From assembly GCF_007641255.1 (NCBI RefSeq), contig NZ_CP036259.1, forward strand, positions 3,660,501 through 3,724,500: a stretch of 64,000 nucleotides of DNA, in the 5' to 3' direction. The notes under the pieces were generated by a model. The model saw nothing but the letters and a program-made list of their open reading frames with translations, did no database searches and was not told the origin of the DNA. Both the position numbers and the translations under genes were made by a program. This DNA comes from Sporomusa termitida (GTDB lineage: Bacteria; Bacillota; Negativicutes; Sporomusales; Sporomusaceae). Positions within the stretch are counted from its first letter, which is position 1; each line of letters opens with the position of its first letter. This document shows positions 8,900-18,241 of the stretch, piece after piece.

Positions 8900-9028
8900 G
8901 CAGCTGGCTAGAAAGGTCCGGCTGCGAGGCGCGACGAGGACGTGACCGCAGTCGTACTGGGAAGTACTCGGAGGGAACGCCCGCAGGAGCAACGAAGCAG
9001 ATGGGCGTTTATAACCTGCTGCGGCTTA
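8900..9028. repeat. palindromic intergenic element between flgI and flgJ
   Basis: Imperfect arms (GCCCGCAGCTGGCTA.. and, reversed, GCCGCAGCAGGTTATA..) flank a core with GAGGCGCGACGAGG, a small palindrome GTACTGGGAAGTAC, and GAGCAACGAAGCAG. Its design resembles the elements at 6431 and 34120, but the sequence differs more. The right end covers the flgI stop codon. Confidence 0.55.
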
Positions 9029-10147
9029 CATGACCTGCAGTTCGGCATGCAGAGCCCCGGCCGCTTTTATGGCCTGCAGGATAGAGATAATGTCGCGGGG
9101 TGTTGCCCCTACGGCATTCAGGGCGGCAACTACGTCGCCCACACTGGCTGAAGCCGGCAGGACAATAAGACCGGCCGGTTGCTCCTCGGCCTCAAGGGTT
9201 GTATCGGTGGTTACTACGGTGTTGCCGTCCGAGAAGGACGGGGGTTGGGAAACTTCTGTTGACTTGCCGATCTTAACGGTAAGACCGCCCTGAGCGACAG
9301 CCACCTGGTCAATGGTCACATTGCTGCCAATCACAACCGTACCTGTCCGTTCATTAATAACAACTTTGGCGGCAGTATCAGGTGTAACGGCCAGTTCTTC
9401 CAGGGCCGCAACAAAGCCGACAATATCCTCATTATAATAATACGGAATATTAATGACTACCGTGCCGGGGTCTTTGGCGACAGTAATCGGCCCGAAGCGC
9501 TGATCAATGGCCGCACTAATCCGGTTGGCAGTTGTAAAATCAGGCTGATTAAGCGACAGCGTAATCTGGCCGTTCTCTTTATCCGCGAAGGGCATTGGTA
9601 CTGCCCGTTCCACTAAGGCCCCGGCCGGGACATTGCCAACGGTCGGAAAGTTTTTCTGCTGGCTGGAGCCACCGGCCCCAAAAATAAAGCCGCCGGTAGA
9701 CACCGGTCCCTGACCGACAGCATATACCTGGCCATTAGCGCCCCGCAGCGGGGTTTGCAGGAGCGTTCCCCCCTGCAGGCTTTTAGCGTCGCTCATAGAG
9801 GATACGGTGATATCAATAGCATCACCGGGTTTGGCAAACGGCGGCAGCGTGGCTGTGATCATAACAGCGGCCACGTTTTTGGGCTTAATCGCCGATGAAC
9901 TGATGACAACACCAAAAGATTTCAGCATATTGGCAATAGATTGCAGGGTAAATACACTTTTATTAGAATCGCCGGTACCGTTCAGGCCCACCACCAGTCC
10001 ATAACCACTCAGTTGGTTGTTGCGCATGCCCTGCACCCTGGACACGTCCTTAATCCGGGTACTGACCTGGGTTGGGGCAGCCAGGGCCGGAACCGTTATG
10101 CTTACAGCCAGAACAGCGGTCAGGCAGATTGCTGTTAATTTGCGCAT
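9026..10147 (-). CDS. flgI: flagellar P-ring protein FlgI
   Basis: This is the structural protein of the P ring, the bushing around the rod in the peptidoglycan layer of diderm flagella. The 373-residue product has a signal peptide (1-23, ending ALAAP) and the FlgI core, including RIKDVSRVQGMRNNQLSGYG and LVVGLNGTGDSNK near the N-terminus and a C-terminal ISILQAIKAAGALHAELQVM. Its presence, with flgH and flgA, shows a Gram-negative-type basal body. It starts 26 bp after the flgH stop, with GGGAGGA before the ATG. Confidence 0.95.
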   Translation of the reverse strand: MRKLTAICLTAVLAVSITVPALAAPTQVSTRIKDVSRVQGMRNNQLSGYGLVVGLNGTGDSNKSVFTLQSIANMLKSFGVVISSSAIKPKNVAAVMITATLPPFAKPGDAIDITVSSMSDAKSLQGGTLLQTPLRGANGQVYAVGQGPVSTGGFIFGAGGSSQQKNFPTVGNVPAGALVERAVPMPFADKENGQITLSLNQPDFTTANRISAAIDQRFGPITVAKDPGTVVINIPYYYNEDIVGFVAALEELAVTPDTAAKVVINERTGTVVIGSNVTIDQVAVAQGGLTVKIGKSTEVSQPPSFSDGNTVVTTDTTLEAEEQPAGLIVLPASASVGDVVAALNAVGATPRDIISILQAIKAAGALHAELQVM

Positions 10148-10172
10148 ATGTCCTCCCTCAATATCATTATCC

Positions 10173-10757
10173 TTAAAATATAAAGTTGAATATTTGGGTC
10201 AGAATTCCCTGTTTTTGTTTGCTTGCCAGCGGGCCCTTGCCTTCAATTTTAAGCTGGGCGTCGGCAACATTACTGGACAGCACCGTATTGTCGGCAGTAA
10301 CATCTTCCGGTCTCACGAGGCCGGTAACGGTAATCTTCTGCTCATCACTCAGCTGCTTTATCGATTGCGTGCCGGAGACAACCAGCAGCCCGTTAGGCTT
10401 AATCTCGGTTACCTTAACGGTAATCCGTCCGGTTACCCTGTTGCTGTTGGCCACCGACCCCTGGGCCTTAAAGCTGTCGGATGAGCCGCCGCTGACCGGT
10501 TCAATAAAGGTCAGCAGCCCGACCCCGGCATCCAGACTGGTGCTGGCCGATTTCGAGTTGGACGCATTGCCGATACGGCTGGCACTGGAAGACTCGCTGA
10601 TAACAATGGTAATAATATCACCCACGGCATGAGCCCGGAAGTCACTAAACAGGCTGGCTGTCGGCCCCGAATCCAGCCAGAGGGAATTGGCCTGTACAGG
10701 AGGGACAGGCTGAGTCATAACAAGGAGTAATAACAGAAAACCAATAAGCTTACCCAT
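10173..10757 (-). CDS. flgH: flagellar L-ring protein FlgH
   Basis: This protein forms the outer-membrane L ring of the flagellum. It has an N-terminal signal segment (MGKLIGFLLLLLVMTQ, cleavage near VQA-NS) and the FlgH core with SLFSDFRAHAVGDIITIVI and LIEGKGPLASK-like strands near the end. FlgH is normally a lipoprotein with a lipobox cysteine. None is present here, so it should be cut by signal peptidase I. I prefer the ATG at 10757, because GAGGG lies 10 nt before it; a GTG at 10766 is the alternative. It lies between flgA and flgI. Confidence 0.92.
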   Translation of the reverse strand: MGKLIGFLLLLLVMTQPVPPVQANSLWLDSGPTASLFSDFRAHAVGDIITIVISESSSASRIGNASNSKSASTSLDAGVGLLTFIEPVSGGSSDSFKAQGSVANSNRVTGRITVKVTEIKPNGLLVVSGTQSIKQLSDEQKITVTGLVRPEDVTADNTVLSSNVADAQLKIEGKGPLASKQKQGILTQIFNFIF

Positions 10758-10777
10758 CCTAATCACACCCTCTTTCG

Positions 10778-11752
10778 CTATATCTGGGCCAGGACCGTTG
10801 TTTCATCCATGATCCTGGCAGTAATTACTTTCCGGGAAGTTGTGTTTTGCACCCGGATGGACTGGCCTTCACTGCCGCTTTGCAGCGCAACCCCCGGCGC
10901 ACTTACTTCAATGCCGCCGGTTTGGGCAACAATGCGGACGGTTTGGCCCCGCTTAATCAGCAGCGGTTTAACCAGTACACTCTCGCTGATTGCGGTCCCC
11001 GGCGACAGTTGACGCTTCACAGCCAAACCCAGGACTTGATCAGGATCGGTAAAATATCCCGGCGGCATGCGCCCGGTGTCGCGGCGCTCAAAAATAATAT
11101 TGTCGGCAGTAATGAGGTCGCGTGGTGCTATTGCCCGGCTGGCAACAGCCACTTGCTCATACCTTTTTATATCAATTCTTACTCTGGCCGCGGTATAAGG
11201 CTGGCCTGCCAGATTCAGGCCGATATGTACGGTGGTTGGCGCATTATATTTTAACCCATAGGGCAGTTCAATAGTAAAACCCACAGCCCCCGGCGGCACC
11301 ACGAGATCCTGAGGCTGACCCACCGGCAGCAGTTCAACATCGCTGCCGGTAAGGTGTTCCCGCAAATATTGGGCAGCCAGACCGGTAAGCCGTTCACCGG
11401 TAATGACCTGAGACAGGGCAGTTACGCGGAATTGCGGCGGCACCTGCCAGGTAAGGCCTGTCAGATCGTGGCTGCCGGTATTTAACCGGATCGCTAACAG
11501 TTCTGCGGAAAATAGTATGCTCTGGCCCGGCGCCGGCGTCCGCCCGAGCCGGATTTGCTCCAGGCTGGCAATCCGGCCGGCGTCATCCCCGCTAATGCGG
11601 GCAATATCACCGAGGGTAAAAAACTGGCCCGTAACCTGCGACTCAGGGGCAACAGCGATGGTCAGCCCCTGCGCCCTGGCGTTGCCGCCGGTAAATAATA
11701 TACCGGCAACACATAGGATCACCATGGTAAGCCGGTATAGTTTATTCTTCAT
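10778..11752 (-). CDS. flgA: flagellar P-ring assembly chaperone FlgA
   Basis: This periplasmic chaperone is needed to assemble FlgI into the P ring. The 324-residue protein has a signal peptide (1-27), an N-terminal region, a SAF-like domain (AVASRAIAPRDLITADNIIFERRDTGR, about 200-225) and the conserved end QTVRIVAQTGGIEVSAPGVALQ with SEGQSIRVQNTTSRKVI. It is longer than the E. coli protein (about 219) because of an extra N-terminal part, which is common in the family. It follows the distal rod gene by 9 bp and belongs to the same operon. Confidence 0.92.
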   Translation of the reverse strand: MKNKLYRLTMVILCVAGILFTGGNARAQGLTIAVAPESQVTGQFFTLGDIARISGDDAGRIASLEQIRLGRTPAPGQSILFSAELLAIRLNTGSHDLTGLTWQVPPQFRVTALSQVITGERLTGLAAQYLREHLTGSDVELLPVGQPQDLVVPPGAVGFTIELPYGLKYNAPTTVHIGLNLAGQPYTAARVRIDIKRYEQVAVASRAIAPRDLITADNIIFERRDTGRMPPGYFTDPDQVLGLAVKRQLSPGTAISESVLVKPLLIKRGQTVRIVAQTGGIEVSAPGVALQSGSEGQSIRVQNTTSRKVITARIMDETTVLAQI

Positions 11753-11761
11753 TGGCTATTG

Positions 11762-12544
11762 CTACCGTTTGAGGCTGGCGGCCTGCCCCAGCATATCGTC
11801 AGCCGTTTGAATGGCTTTGGAATTCACTTCATAAGCCCGCTGGGCAACAATCATATTGACCATTTCCTCAACGACCTGGACATTGGACATTTCCAGATAT
11901 TGCTGCGCCAGCGTACCGGCCCCGTCAGCGCCGGGGTTGCCTACTACCGGCACCCCAGAGGCCTCGGTTTCCTTAGCCAGGTTGCGGCCCATATTTTCCA
12001 GACCGGCCGGATTAACAAACCGGGCAATGGTAATCTGCCCGATTTCCTCAGTGCCGGCCGGTGTTGTTGCACTTACAAGGCCGTCGGCAGAAACAGTCAG
12101 ACTTGTTGCATCATCCGGCACAGTGATTTGCGGCTCCAGCGGATACCCCTCGGCTGTTACCATCCGTCCCTGGGAATCCTTTTTGAAGGAACCGTCACGG
12201 GTATAAGCCAGGGTCCCGTCAGGCATCGTGATCTGAAAAAAACCTTCCCCCTCAATCGCCAGGTCATAGTCATTACCGGTACTTTGGAAATTACCCTGTC
12301 CGTATAACTTCTGGGTAGCCACCTGGCGTACACCGTGGCCGACCTGAATACCTGTCGGCAGCTGGGTATCGGGGCCGGTAGCCGCACCGGCCTGGCGAAT
12401 CGTCTGATACATAAGGTCCTGGAACTCGGCCCGGCCTTTCTTGAAACCGGTAGTATTTACGTTAGCCAGGTTATTGGAAATGGTATCAAGGTTGGCTTGC
12501 TGGGCAACCATTCCCGTGCCGGCAGTCCATAGTGCTCGAAGCAT
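11762..12544 (-). CDS. flgG: flagellar distal rod protein FlgG (FlhP position)
   Basis: This is a rod protein of the flagellar basal body. It shows the family hallmarks: an N-terminal [35 protein letters not shown] motif region and a C-terminal [24 protein letters not shown]. The 261-residue length is standard. I start it at the ATG at 12544 (MLRALW), with GGAGGT upstream; five further codons are open. It corresponds to flhP in the B. subtilis mbl-flhO-flhP order, but in this diderm setting it is best read as the distal rod protein. Confidence 0.92.
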   Translation of the reverse strand: MLRALWTAGTGMVAQQANLDTISNNLANVNTTGFKKGRAEFQDLMYQTIRQAGAATGPDTQLPTGIQVGHGVRQVATQKLYGQGNFQSTGNDYDLAIEGEGFFQITMPDGTLAYTRDGSFKKDSQGRMVTAEGYPLEPQITVPDDATSLTVSADGLVSATTPAGTEEIGQITIARFVNPAGLENMGRNLAKETEASGVPVVGNPGADGAGTLAQQYLEMSNVQVVEEMVNMIVAQRAYEVNSKAIQTADDMLGQAASLKR

Positions 12545-12655
12545 AGTAATGACCTCCATTGTGATTTTATTGCCTAACCGGCCGCATCAGTCGGTCAGCG
12601 GCCAAGGGGCTCCCGCTAAGTCCAGCCCCAAGCAGTTATTGTGATTTGCCAAGTA

Positions 12656-13393
12656 TTAGACTTTACCCACTTCATTGACAGCCTTATCCAGCAGCTGATC
12701 ATGAGCCTGTACCGTTTTTGCGTTTACTTCATAAGCCCGGTAGCCGGCAATCAGGTTCACCATTTCCGCCACTATATTGACATTGGATTGTTCCAGAAAG
12801 CCTTGCATGATCTTGCCTGTCGCCGGTTGTCCATTTTCATCGGTACGGTAGAGGCTGTTGCCTTCTTTTACCAGCTGGCGGTCATCGGCAAACTCCACCA
12901 GTCGGAGCTGACCGGCCTCAGCGCCGTCAACGGTAACCCGGCCTGTTTCCTCAACTGAGATTTTCCCGTTAGGAATGGCAATGGCGCCATTTTGTCCCAG
13001 TACCGGAAACCCTTCGCTGGTTACCAGCTCCCCCTGTCCGCTGCGGGTAAAGGCCCCATTCCTGGTAAAACGGACCCCGGCCGGCGTTTCCACAGCAAAA
13101 AAGCCCTTGCCATCAACGGCAAAGTCAAGCGAATTACCAGTTGAGCTGATACTGCCGGCGGTTTGGATTGTCGCGATTTCATCAATGACCGTCCCTGCCC
13201 CCAGGGTGCCAATGGGCGGCACTGCCGGTCCGTCATTGATACGCTGGATTAACAGACTGGCAAAATCCTTGGATATTGCTATATCTTTTTTATAGCCGGT
13301 GGTATTGCCATTAGCCAGGTTATTGGCGATGGTATCTGTTCTGGTCGTTTCCGCCACCATCCCGGAAGCCGCAGTATAAATACCTCGAATCAA
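12656..13393 (-). CDS. flgF: flagellar basal-body rod protein FlgF (FlhO position)
   Basis: A 245-residue paralogue of the following gene. It has the same N-terminal signature (MIRGIYTAASGMVAETTRTDTIANNLAN in shortened form) and a C-terminal NLIAGYRAYEVNAKTVQAHDQLLD. FlgF is the proximal rod protein, and flhO is its homologue in B. subtilis beside mbl. Translation starts at a TTG with AAGGAG upstream. About 110 bp without a gene separate it from flgG; this gap contains GC-rich inverted repeats but no reading frame. Confidence 0.9.
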   Translation of the reverse strand: MIRGIYTAASGMVAETTRTDTIANNLANGNTTGYKKDIAISKDFASLLIQRINDGPAVPPIGTLGAGTVIDEIATIQTAGSISSTGNSLDFAVDGKGFFAVETPAGVRFTRNGAFTRSGQGELVTSEGFPVLGQNGAIAIPNGKISVEETGRVTVDGAEAGQLRLVEFADDRQLVKEGNSLYRTDENGQPATGKIMQGFLEQSNVNIVAEMVNLIAGYRAYEVNAKTVQAHDQLLDKAVNEVGKV

Positions 13394-13461
13394 CGGGCTT
13401 CACTCCTTAAAAGAATCTATCGTAATAATTATATCGTAGTAATTGCTGGTTTTCTTAAGAC

Positions 13462-13497
13462 AAGATTGCCCATACACTGGTACCGCCTGGCAATCTT
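13462..13497 (-). terminator. hairpin between mbl and flgF
   Basis: A 9-bp perfect stem (AAGATTGCC / GGCAATCTT) with an 18-nt loop. The T-run after the stem is better on the plus strand than on the minus, so as an mbl terminator it is probably partial. Confidence 0.5.
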
Positions 13498-13513
13498 TTT
13501 CCGGGTGGCCCCG

Positions 13514-14542
13514 TTAGCCGGCCAGAGTGCCTTTTTTGAGTGTTGTCAGGGTGTCCTGCAGATTTTCCAGCGAATCAAGGGCTTTACCGGTGCCTAAGGC
13601 CACGCAGGACAAAGGATCTTCGGCCAGATATGTAGGTATTCCTGTTTCCTGGTTAATTAACTTATCCAAACCGTGAATCAGCGAGCCGCCGCCGGTCATG
13701 ACAATCCCCCGGTCAACAATGTCGGCCGCCAGTTCAGGCGGTGTTTTTTCCAGAACGGATTTAACGCATTCGACAATCAGAGCCACTGGCTCGGCTAAGG
13801 CTTCCCGCGTTTCCGCCGAGCTCATGCGAATGGTTTTCGGCAGCCCTGATACGAGGTCCCGGCCCCGGATCTCCAGGCTTTCATTACGTCCGTCCGGGTA
13901 GGCGGTGGCAATGGCTACTTTAATCGCTTCCGCCGTGCGTTCGCCAATCAGGATATTGTATTCTTTTTTGACATGGCGAATCAGCGCTTCATCAAATTTA
14001 TCGCCGCCGATCCGCAGCGATTCGCTGACCACAATACCGCCCAGGCTAAGTACGGCAACATCGGTTGTGCCGCCACCGATATCCACAACCATCGCCCCGC
14101 ATGGTTCAGCAATCTCCAGACCGGCCCCCAGGGCCGCCGCCAGCGGCTCTTCAATCAGATAGGTCTTGCGGGCCCCGGCCTGCATCGCCGCTTCCAGCAC
14201 CGCCCGCTTTTCCACTGTGGTTACGCCGGAGGGGATACACACCATGATCCGGGGTTTAAAAAAGAAATTCTTGCCGGCAACTTTTTGAATAAAATGCCTG
14301 AGCATGCTTTCGGTAGTGTCATAATCGGCAATGACCCCTTCGCGCAACGGCCTGATGGCAATAATGTTGCCGGGAGTCCGGCCCAGCATCCGCCGGGCCT
14401 CTTCGCCGATGGCCAAAATCCGGTTACTGTCGCGGTCAATGGCCACCACCGACGGCTCCCTCAATACGATGCCCTTACCCTTTATGTATACTAAAACGTT
14501 GGCAGTTCCCAGGTCGACGCCAATATCCATGGTTCCAAACAT
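13514..14542 (-). CDS. mbl: rod shape-determining protein Mbl/MreB
   Basis: A 342-residue bacterial actin that guides lateral cell-wall synthesis at the membrane. It has the actin-fold nucleotide motifs DIGVDLGTANVLVY (about 6-19), EEPLAAALGAGL, and VVDIGGGTTDVAVLSLGG, and the N-terminal GKGIVLREPSVVAIDR and GRTPGNIIAIRPL typical of Mbl. Its position beside the flhO/flhP pair and in the order spoIIID-mbl supports Mbl over MreB. There is no mreC/mreD nearby. A weak AAGGA ribosome site lies 6 nt before the ATG. Confidence 0.9.
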   Translation of the reverse strand: MFGTMDIGVDLGTANVLVYIKGKGIVLREPSVVAIDRDSNRILAIGEEARRMLGRTPGNIIAIRPLREGVIADYDTTESMLRHFIQKVAGKNFFFKPRIMVCIPSGVTTVEKRAVLEAAMQAGARKTYLIEEPLAAALGAGLEIAEPCGAMVVDIGGGTTDVAVLSLGGIVVSESLRIGGDKFDEALIRHVKKEYNILIGERTAEAIKVAIATAYPDGRNESLEIRGRDLVSGLPKTIRMSSAETREALAEPVALIVECVKSVLEKTPPELAADIVDRGIVMTGGGSLIHGLDKLINQETGIPTYLAEDPLSCVALGTGKALDSLENLQDTLTTLKKGTLAG

Positions 14543-15025
14543 GTGAAATCCTTAGCCCCTTTCAAGTCATCTGACTATCCCCCAGCATGTCCAATTTCTT
14601 CATAGGAAAAAAAGAGGTATATAGGAAGATAAATACAAGTGTTTTAGGTATTCTACAAATAAAATTAAATTCCTTTATTTTTCGCTATACCGAAAATAGT
14701 TCCTCCTATTTTTGTTGCTGATCTTATTCTGTACCCCCGATTATCCCGACCTCAGCCACACCGGCAACCTGTGCTCCCTGCATTGTCCTCCTGATCGCGA
14801 CGCCGCTGCTTGCGGTTTGTTGAACCGGGCGGCAATGCAGTATAGCAATGAGTTTTGCCATGCCCAGGAAAAAACCGGCAGGCCTGTCCCTTGCTGCCGC
14901 AAATAATAATTTATTGCAAAAAAGAGGAAAACCGACCGAAACAGCAAATACTATAAACGGAGATTATTTTCTTCTTGTGTAAATTTAATGACGAAAATCT
15001 CCAAACACGGAGGTGATTCTGGTAC
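14543..15025. other. divergent intergenic region between mbl and the rpiR-type gene
   Basis: This 483-bp stretch separates two divergent genes. It holds a small AT-rich hairpin near 14680-14697 (TTTTCG / CGAAAA), runs of A/T that may include the mbl promoter, and the operator-like inverted repeat at 14959-15002. Short open frames inside it lack ribosome sites and recognisable sequence, so I call no gene. Confidence 0.5.
14959..15002. promoter_or_regulatory. candidate operator upstream of the acid-sugar operon
   Basis: GGAGATTATTTTC and, 21 bp later, GAAAATCTCC form an imperfect inverted repeat between the likely promoter region and the first gene. Regulators of the RpiR family often bind such sites in front of their own operon. 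The link is inference. Confidence 0.3.
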
Positions 15026-15883
15026 ATGAATCTTTTTTCCCGGATTCGGCTTCACAGCAACCGGCTCACTGCCTCACAGAAGAGGATTGTGCAGTTTTTA
15101 CAGGCTTCTGCCGGTGAAGCCCTGCGGCTGCCTATTAACAAGCTGGCAGAGCGGTGTCAGGTGGGAGATGCCACGATTATCCGGTTTTACCGCTTATTGG
15201 GTTATGATAATTATTCTATGTTTCGCATTGCCCTGTCCCGGGAAACGGGAGAACAGGAGATGCGGCCTATTTATGAAGATGTGGACAGCCAGGATGGACT
15301 GGCTGCTATCATTCATAAGGTAATTCATTCTTCGATACAGGGGATTGCCGAGCTTGAACAGCAGCTTTCCCAGACGGCGCTGGCGAGAATTGCCCACAGG
15401 CTGCGCCAGGCGGCTTTTATTCACGTGATTGGCCTGGGTGCGTCAGGAGTCGTCGCCCAGGATGTTATGCATAAGCTGATGCGCCTGGGCTTAAAGGTTA
15501 ATGCCTATACCGACTCTCATTTGATGACAATTGCGGCCACGGTTGCCCAGCCGCAGGAAGTTTTCTTTGCCGTCTGCCACTCAGGGGAAACCACCGATAT
15601 TATCAGGACGCTGGAATTGGCCCGGGAACAGGGCTGTTATACCTGTGCGCTTACCGGTTATATGAATTCCGGTATTACCAGGCTTGCCGGCGACTACCTG
15701 CTCAGCAGCACGCGCGAAACAAAAATGCGCTCAGACGCTATGATTTCCCGGATTGTTCAGTTAGTTGTTATCGATATTCTGTATGTCCGGCTGGCGCTGC
15801 AGATTGGCGACGAGGCGACAGACCGGGTAAACCAGTCGCGGATTGCCTTAAAGCAGCTAAGAGGCGGCGCAGGCAGCAAATAG
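15026..15883 (+). CDS. MurR/RpiR family transcriptional regulator
   Basis: A sugar-phosphate-responsive regulator of 285 residues. The N-terminal HTH_6 domain (about 1-77) has TASQKRIVQFL, INKLAERCQVGDATIIRFYRLLGY, and the C-terminal SIS domain (about 115-250) has VIGLGASGVVAQD and AVCHSGETTDIIRTLELA. SIS domains bind phosphorylated sugars. It is the first gene of a plus-strand operon with a DUF1537 kinase, a PdxA-like dehydrogenase and a KdgT permease, so its effector is probably a phosphorylated four-carbon acid. GGAGGTG lies 10-12 nt upstream of the ATG. Confidence 0.88.
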   Translation: MNLFSRIRLHSNRLTASQKRIVQFLQASAGEALRLPINKLAERCQVGDATIIRFYRLLGYDNYSMFRIALSRETGEQEMRPIYEDVDSQDGLAAIIHKVIHSSIQGIAELEQQLSQTALARIAHRLRQAAFIHVIGLGASGVVAQDVMHKLMRLGLKVNAYTDSHLMTIAATVAQPQEVFFAVCHSGETTDIIRTLELAREQGCYTCALTGYMNSGITRLAGDYLLSSTRETKMRSDAMISRIVQLVVIDILYVRLALQIGDEATDRVNQSRIALKQLRGGAGSK

Positions 15884-15916
15884 TTAATTCAGAACTGACT
15901 TTAGGAGGTATGGGCT

Positions 15917-17194
15917 TTGAAAAATCAGCGTAAAGCCATGGCGGTTATCGCCGACGATTTAACCGGGGCCAATGATACCGGGCTGCAATTTTCCCGTTAC
16001 GGCCTGTGTACGGAGGTTTTGCTGGAAGGAGCCGAGCCGGGTCCGGCTTCGGCGGCAGATATTGTTATCTGGGATACAAACAGCCGGGCCATTGACGGCC
16101 AGGCAGCTTACGACAAGGTGCAGGCGGCAGTGCGGCAGGCGCAGCAGGCAGGTTTTACACGCTATTACAAAAAGCTGGACTCAACGCTGCGGGGCAATGT
16201 GGGTATTGAGATTAAGGCGATTCTCGATATGGGGCTTCATGATTTTGCTTTTGTCCTGCCTGCATTTGTGCAAACAGGCCGGACAACTGTTGGCGGTAAT
16301 CATTTGGTACAGGGCGTACCGGTAGAAGCAACCGAGATTGCCAGAGACCCCAAATGTCCGGTTACCGAAAGCTGCCTGCCGGCGTTGCTGCAACGCCAGT
16401 CAGGCTTGCAGGTGGCTCATATTGGCATTGCCGAGCTTACCGGCGGTCCGGCTGTCATTGATGCGTTTGTTCGCCGCGCCCTTGCGGCCGGGTGCCGTAT
16501 CATTTCCTGCGATGGCTGGGCAGATGAGCATTTTGACCTGGCCGCCCGGACGGTGGCCGGAATCTCCAGTCAGGTGTTATGGGCCGGTTCCGCCGGGCTG
16601 GCGGATTGCCTGCCGGCGATTTTCAACTGGAATGACAAGGTCCGGGAGCAAACGCCGGCTCTGGTCATTGCCGGCAGTGTCAGTTCAGTCACCAGGGAGC
16701 AGATTGCCGAGCTGTTGGCCGGCGGCTGTGAGCTGGTGGAAATTGAAGTGGCCAAATACCTGCCCTGGCAGGAGCAGAGCGCGCTGCCGTTGCTGGCCGC
16801 CATTAGTAAAAAACTGGCCCAGGGTACCTGCCTGGTTATCGCCACAGGGTATCAGCCGGCGGCCGTTGAACAAACGAAGGCCGCCGGCGCCAAACTGGGC
16901 TTCAGCGCGGTAGAGGTCAGCGAAATTACAGCAACAATGCTGGGCTGGATTGGCGCCCAGCTTGTTAACAGCCAAAAGCTTGCCGGCATTGTCCTTACCG
17001 GCGGCGACACGGCGGTGGCGGTCTGCCGGGCGCTGGGCGTAACCGGCATCAGGATACTGGAGGAGGTAACGACCGCTATTCCGCTGGGCACAATGACAAC
17101 AAGGGAAGGCAAAACCCTGCAGGTTATTACCAAGGCCGGAGCCTTCGGCAAGCCTGGCGACTTATTGCAGGCTGTGCGCAAATTACAACAATAG
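15917..17194 (+). CDS. four-carbon acid sugar kinase (DUF1537, DtnK/OtnK type)
   Basis: A 425-residue kinase of the family formerly called DUF1537, which phosphorylates threonate or erythronate at C4. The N-terminal domain begins with VIADDLTGANDTGLQF and has YKKLDSTLRGNVG; the C-terminal domain has LVIAGSVSSVTREQI and LTGGDTAVAVCRALG for nucleotide binding. It starts at a TTG preceded by AGGAGG. With the PdxA-like gene after it, it fits the known D-threonate route: phosphorylation, then oxidation and decarboxylation to dihydroxyacetone phosphate. The exact substrate cannot be read from the sequence. Confidence 0.87.
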   Translation: MKNQRKAMAVIADDLTGANDTGLQFSRYGLCTEVLLEGAEPGPASAADIVIWDTNSRAIDGQAAYDKVQAAVRQAQQAGFTRYYKKLDSTLRGNVGIEIKAILDMGLHDFAFVLPAFVQTGRTTVGGNHLVQGVPVEATEIARDPKCPVTESCLPALLQRQSGLQVAHIGIAELTGGPAVIDAFVRRALAAGCRIISCDGWADEHFDLAARTVAGISSQVLWAGSAGLADCLPAIFNWNDKVREQTPALVIAGSVSSVTREQIAELLAGGCELVEIEVAKYLPWQEQSALPLLAAISKKLAQGTCLVIATGYQPAAVEQTKAAGAKLGFSAVEVSEITATMLGWIGAQLVNSQKLAGIVLTGGDTAVAVCRALGVTGIRILEEVTTAIPLGTMTTREGKTLQVITKAGAFGKPGDLLQAVRKLQQ

Positions 17195-17207
17195 AGGAAG
17201 TGATGTA

Positions 17208-18230
17208 ATGACGATAAAGGATCAACGTCCGGTATTGGCCATCACCATGGGGGATGCGGCAGGCTGTGGTCCGGAGATCATTGTGAAGGCATTAGCCGAC
17301 GACAGGGTCTATCAAATCAGCCGGCCGCTGGTATTTGGTGATCAGCAGCGGCTGCAGCAGGCCGCCGGTATCGTAAACAGCAAGCTGACGATCAGGAAAG
17401 CCGGCGGCATTGCAGCCGGAGTGTACCGCCCCGGCGTTGTTGATGTTCTGGATTTTGCCAACATCCCGGCCGGCCTGCCGTTCGGACAGGTGGACGCCCG
17501 GGCGGGAGATGCTGCGTTTCGCTATGTTGAGGCGGCGGTCCAGGCCGCGCTCCGCCATGAGGTGACGGCAATTGTTACGGCCCCCCTGAATAAAGAGGCG
17601 CTTCATAAAGGCGGGCATCATTTCCCCGGGCATACTGAAATTCTGGCGCAATTAAGCAACACTGCTGATTATGCCATGATGCTGGCCGGTGATGCGTTGC
17701 GGGTTATTCATGTTACAACCCATGTTTCCATGCGGCAGGCGGCCGAGCTGATTACCAAAGAGCGGGTGCTGCGCATCATTAAACTGGCTGACCGGACACT
17801 CCGGCTGCTGGGTCTGGAGCAGCCGCGCATCGCTGTCGCCGGCTTTAACGCCCATGCCGGTGAAAACGGTCTGTTTGGCCGGGAAGACATTGACGAAATT
17901 GCCCCGGCCGTTGAGGCTGCTTGCCGGGAGGGTATTGCCGCCACCGGTCCGGTGCCGCCGGATACCGTGTTTTTCCGGGCGGTAAGCCGCAAGGAATTTG
18001 ATATTGTTGTGGTCATGTACCATGATCAGGGGCATATTCCGATTAAACTCTTAGGGTTTGATAATGGCATTAACGTGACTGTCGGCTTACCGTTTCTGCG
18101 CACCTCGGTGGATCATGGGACTGCTTTTGACATTGCCGGCAGCGGCGTTGCCGACAGCAGCAGCATGTATGCAGCCATCGAATTTGCCGCCCGGCTGGCG
18201 AATGGAGTCCGTAACTCAGATAAAAGATAA
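17208..18230 (+). CDS. pdxA2: PdxA family 4-phospho-acid dehydrogenase (PdxA2-like)
   Basis: A 340-residue metal- and NAD-dependent oxidative decarboxylase. It shows the family motifs [14 protein letters not shown] at the N-terminus, [21 protein letters not shown] (metal/substrate His), [11 protein letters not shown], and [16 protein letters not shown]. True PdxA acts in vitamin B6 synthesis on 4-phosphohydroxythreonine. Next to a DUF1537 kinase and a sugar-acid permease, the PdxA2 role on 4-phospho-threonate or -erythronate is more likely. It starts 13 bp after the kinase with a GAGGAAGTG site. Confidence 0.87.
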   Translation: MTIKDQRPVLAITMGDAAGCGPEIIVKALADDRVYQISRPLVFGDQQRLQQAAGIVNSKLTIRKAGGIAAGVYRPGVVDVLDFANIPAGLPFGQVDARAGDAAFRYVEAAVQAALRHEVTAIVTAPLNKEALHKGGHHFPGHTEILAQLSNTADYAMMLAGDALRVIHVTTHVSMRQAAELITKERVLRIIKLADRTLRLLGLEQPRIAVAGFNAHAGENGLFGREDIDEIAPAVEAACREGIAATGPVPPDTVFFRAVSRKEFDIVVVMYHDQGHIPIKLLGFDNGINVTVGLPFLRTSVDHGTAFDIAGSGVADSSSMYAAIEFAARLANGVRNSDKR

Positions 18231-18241
18231 GGAGCATAGTT

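Noticed and set aside
14712-14906. A 64-codon frame rich in Cys upstream of the RpiR gene
   Set aside because: No ribosome site, no family, odd composition; probably chance.
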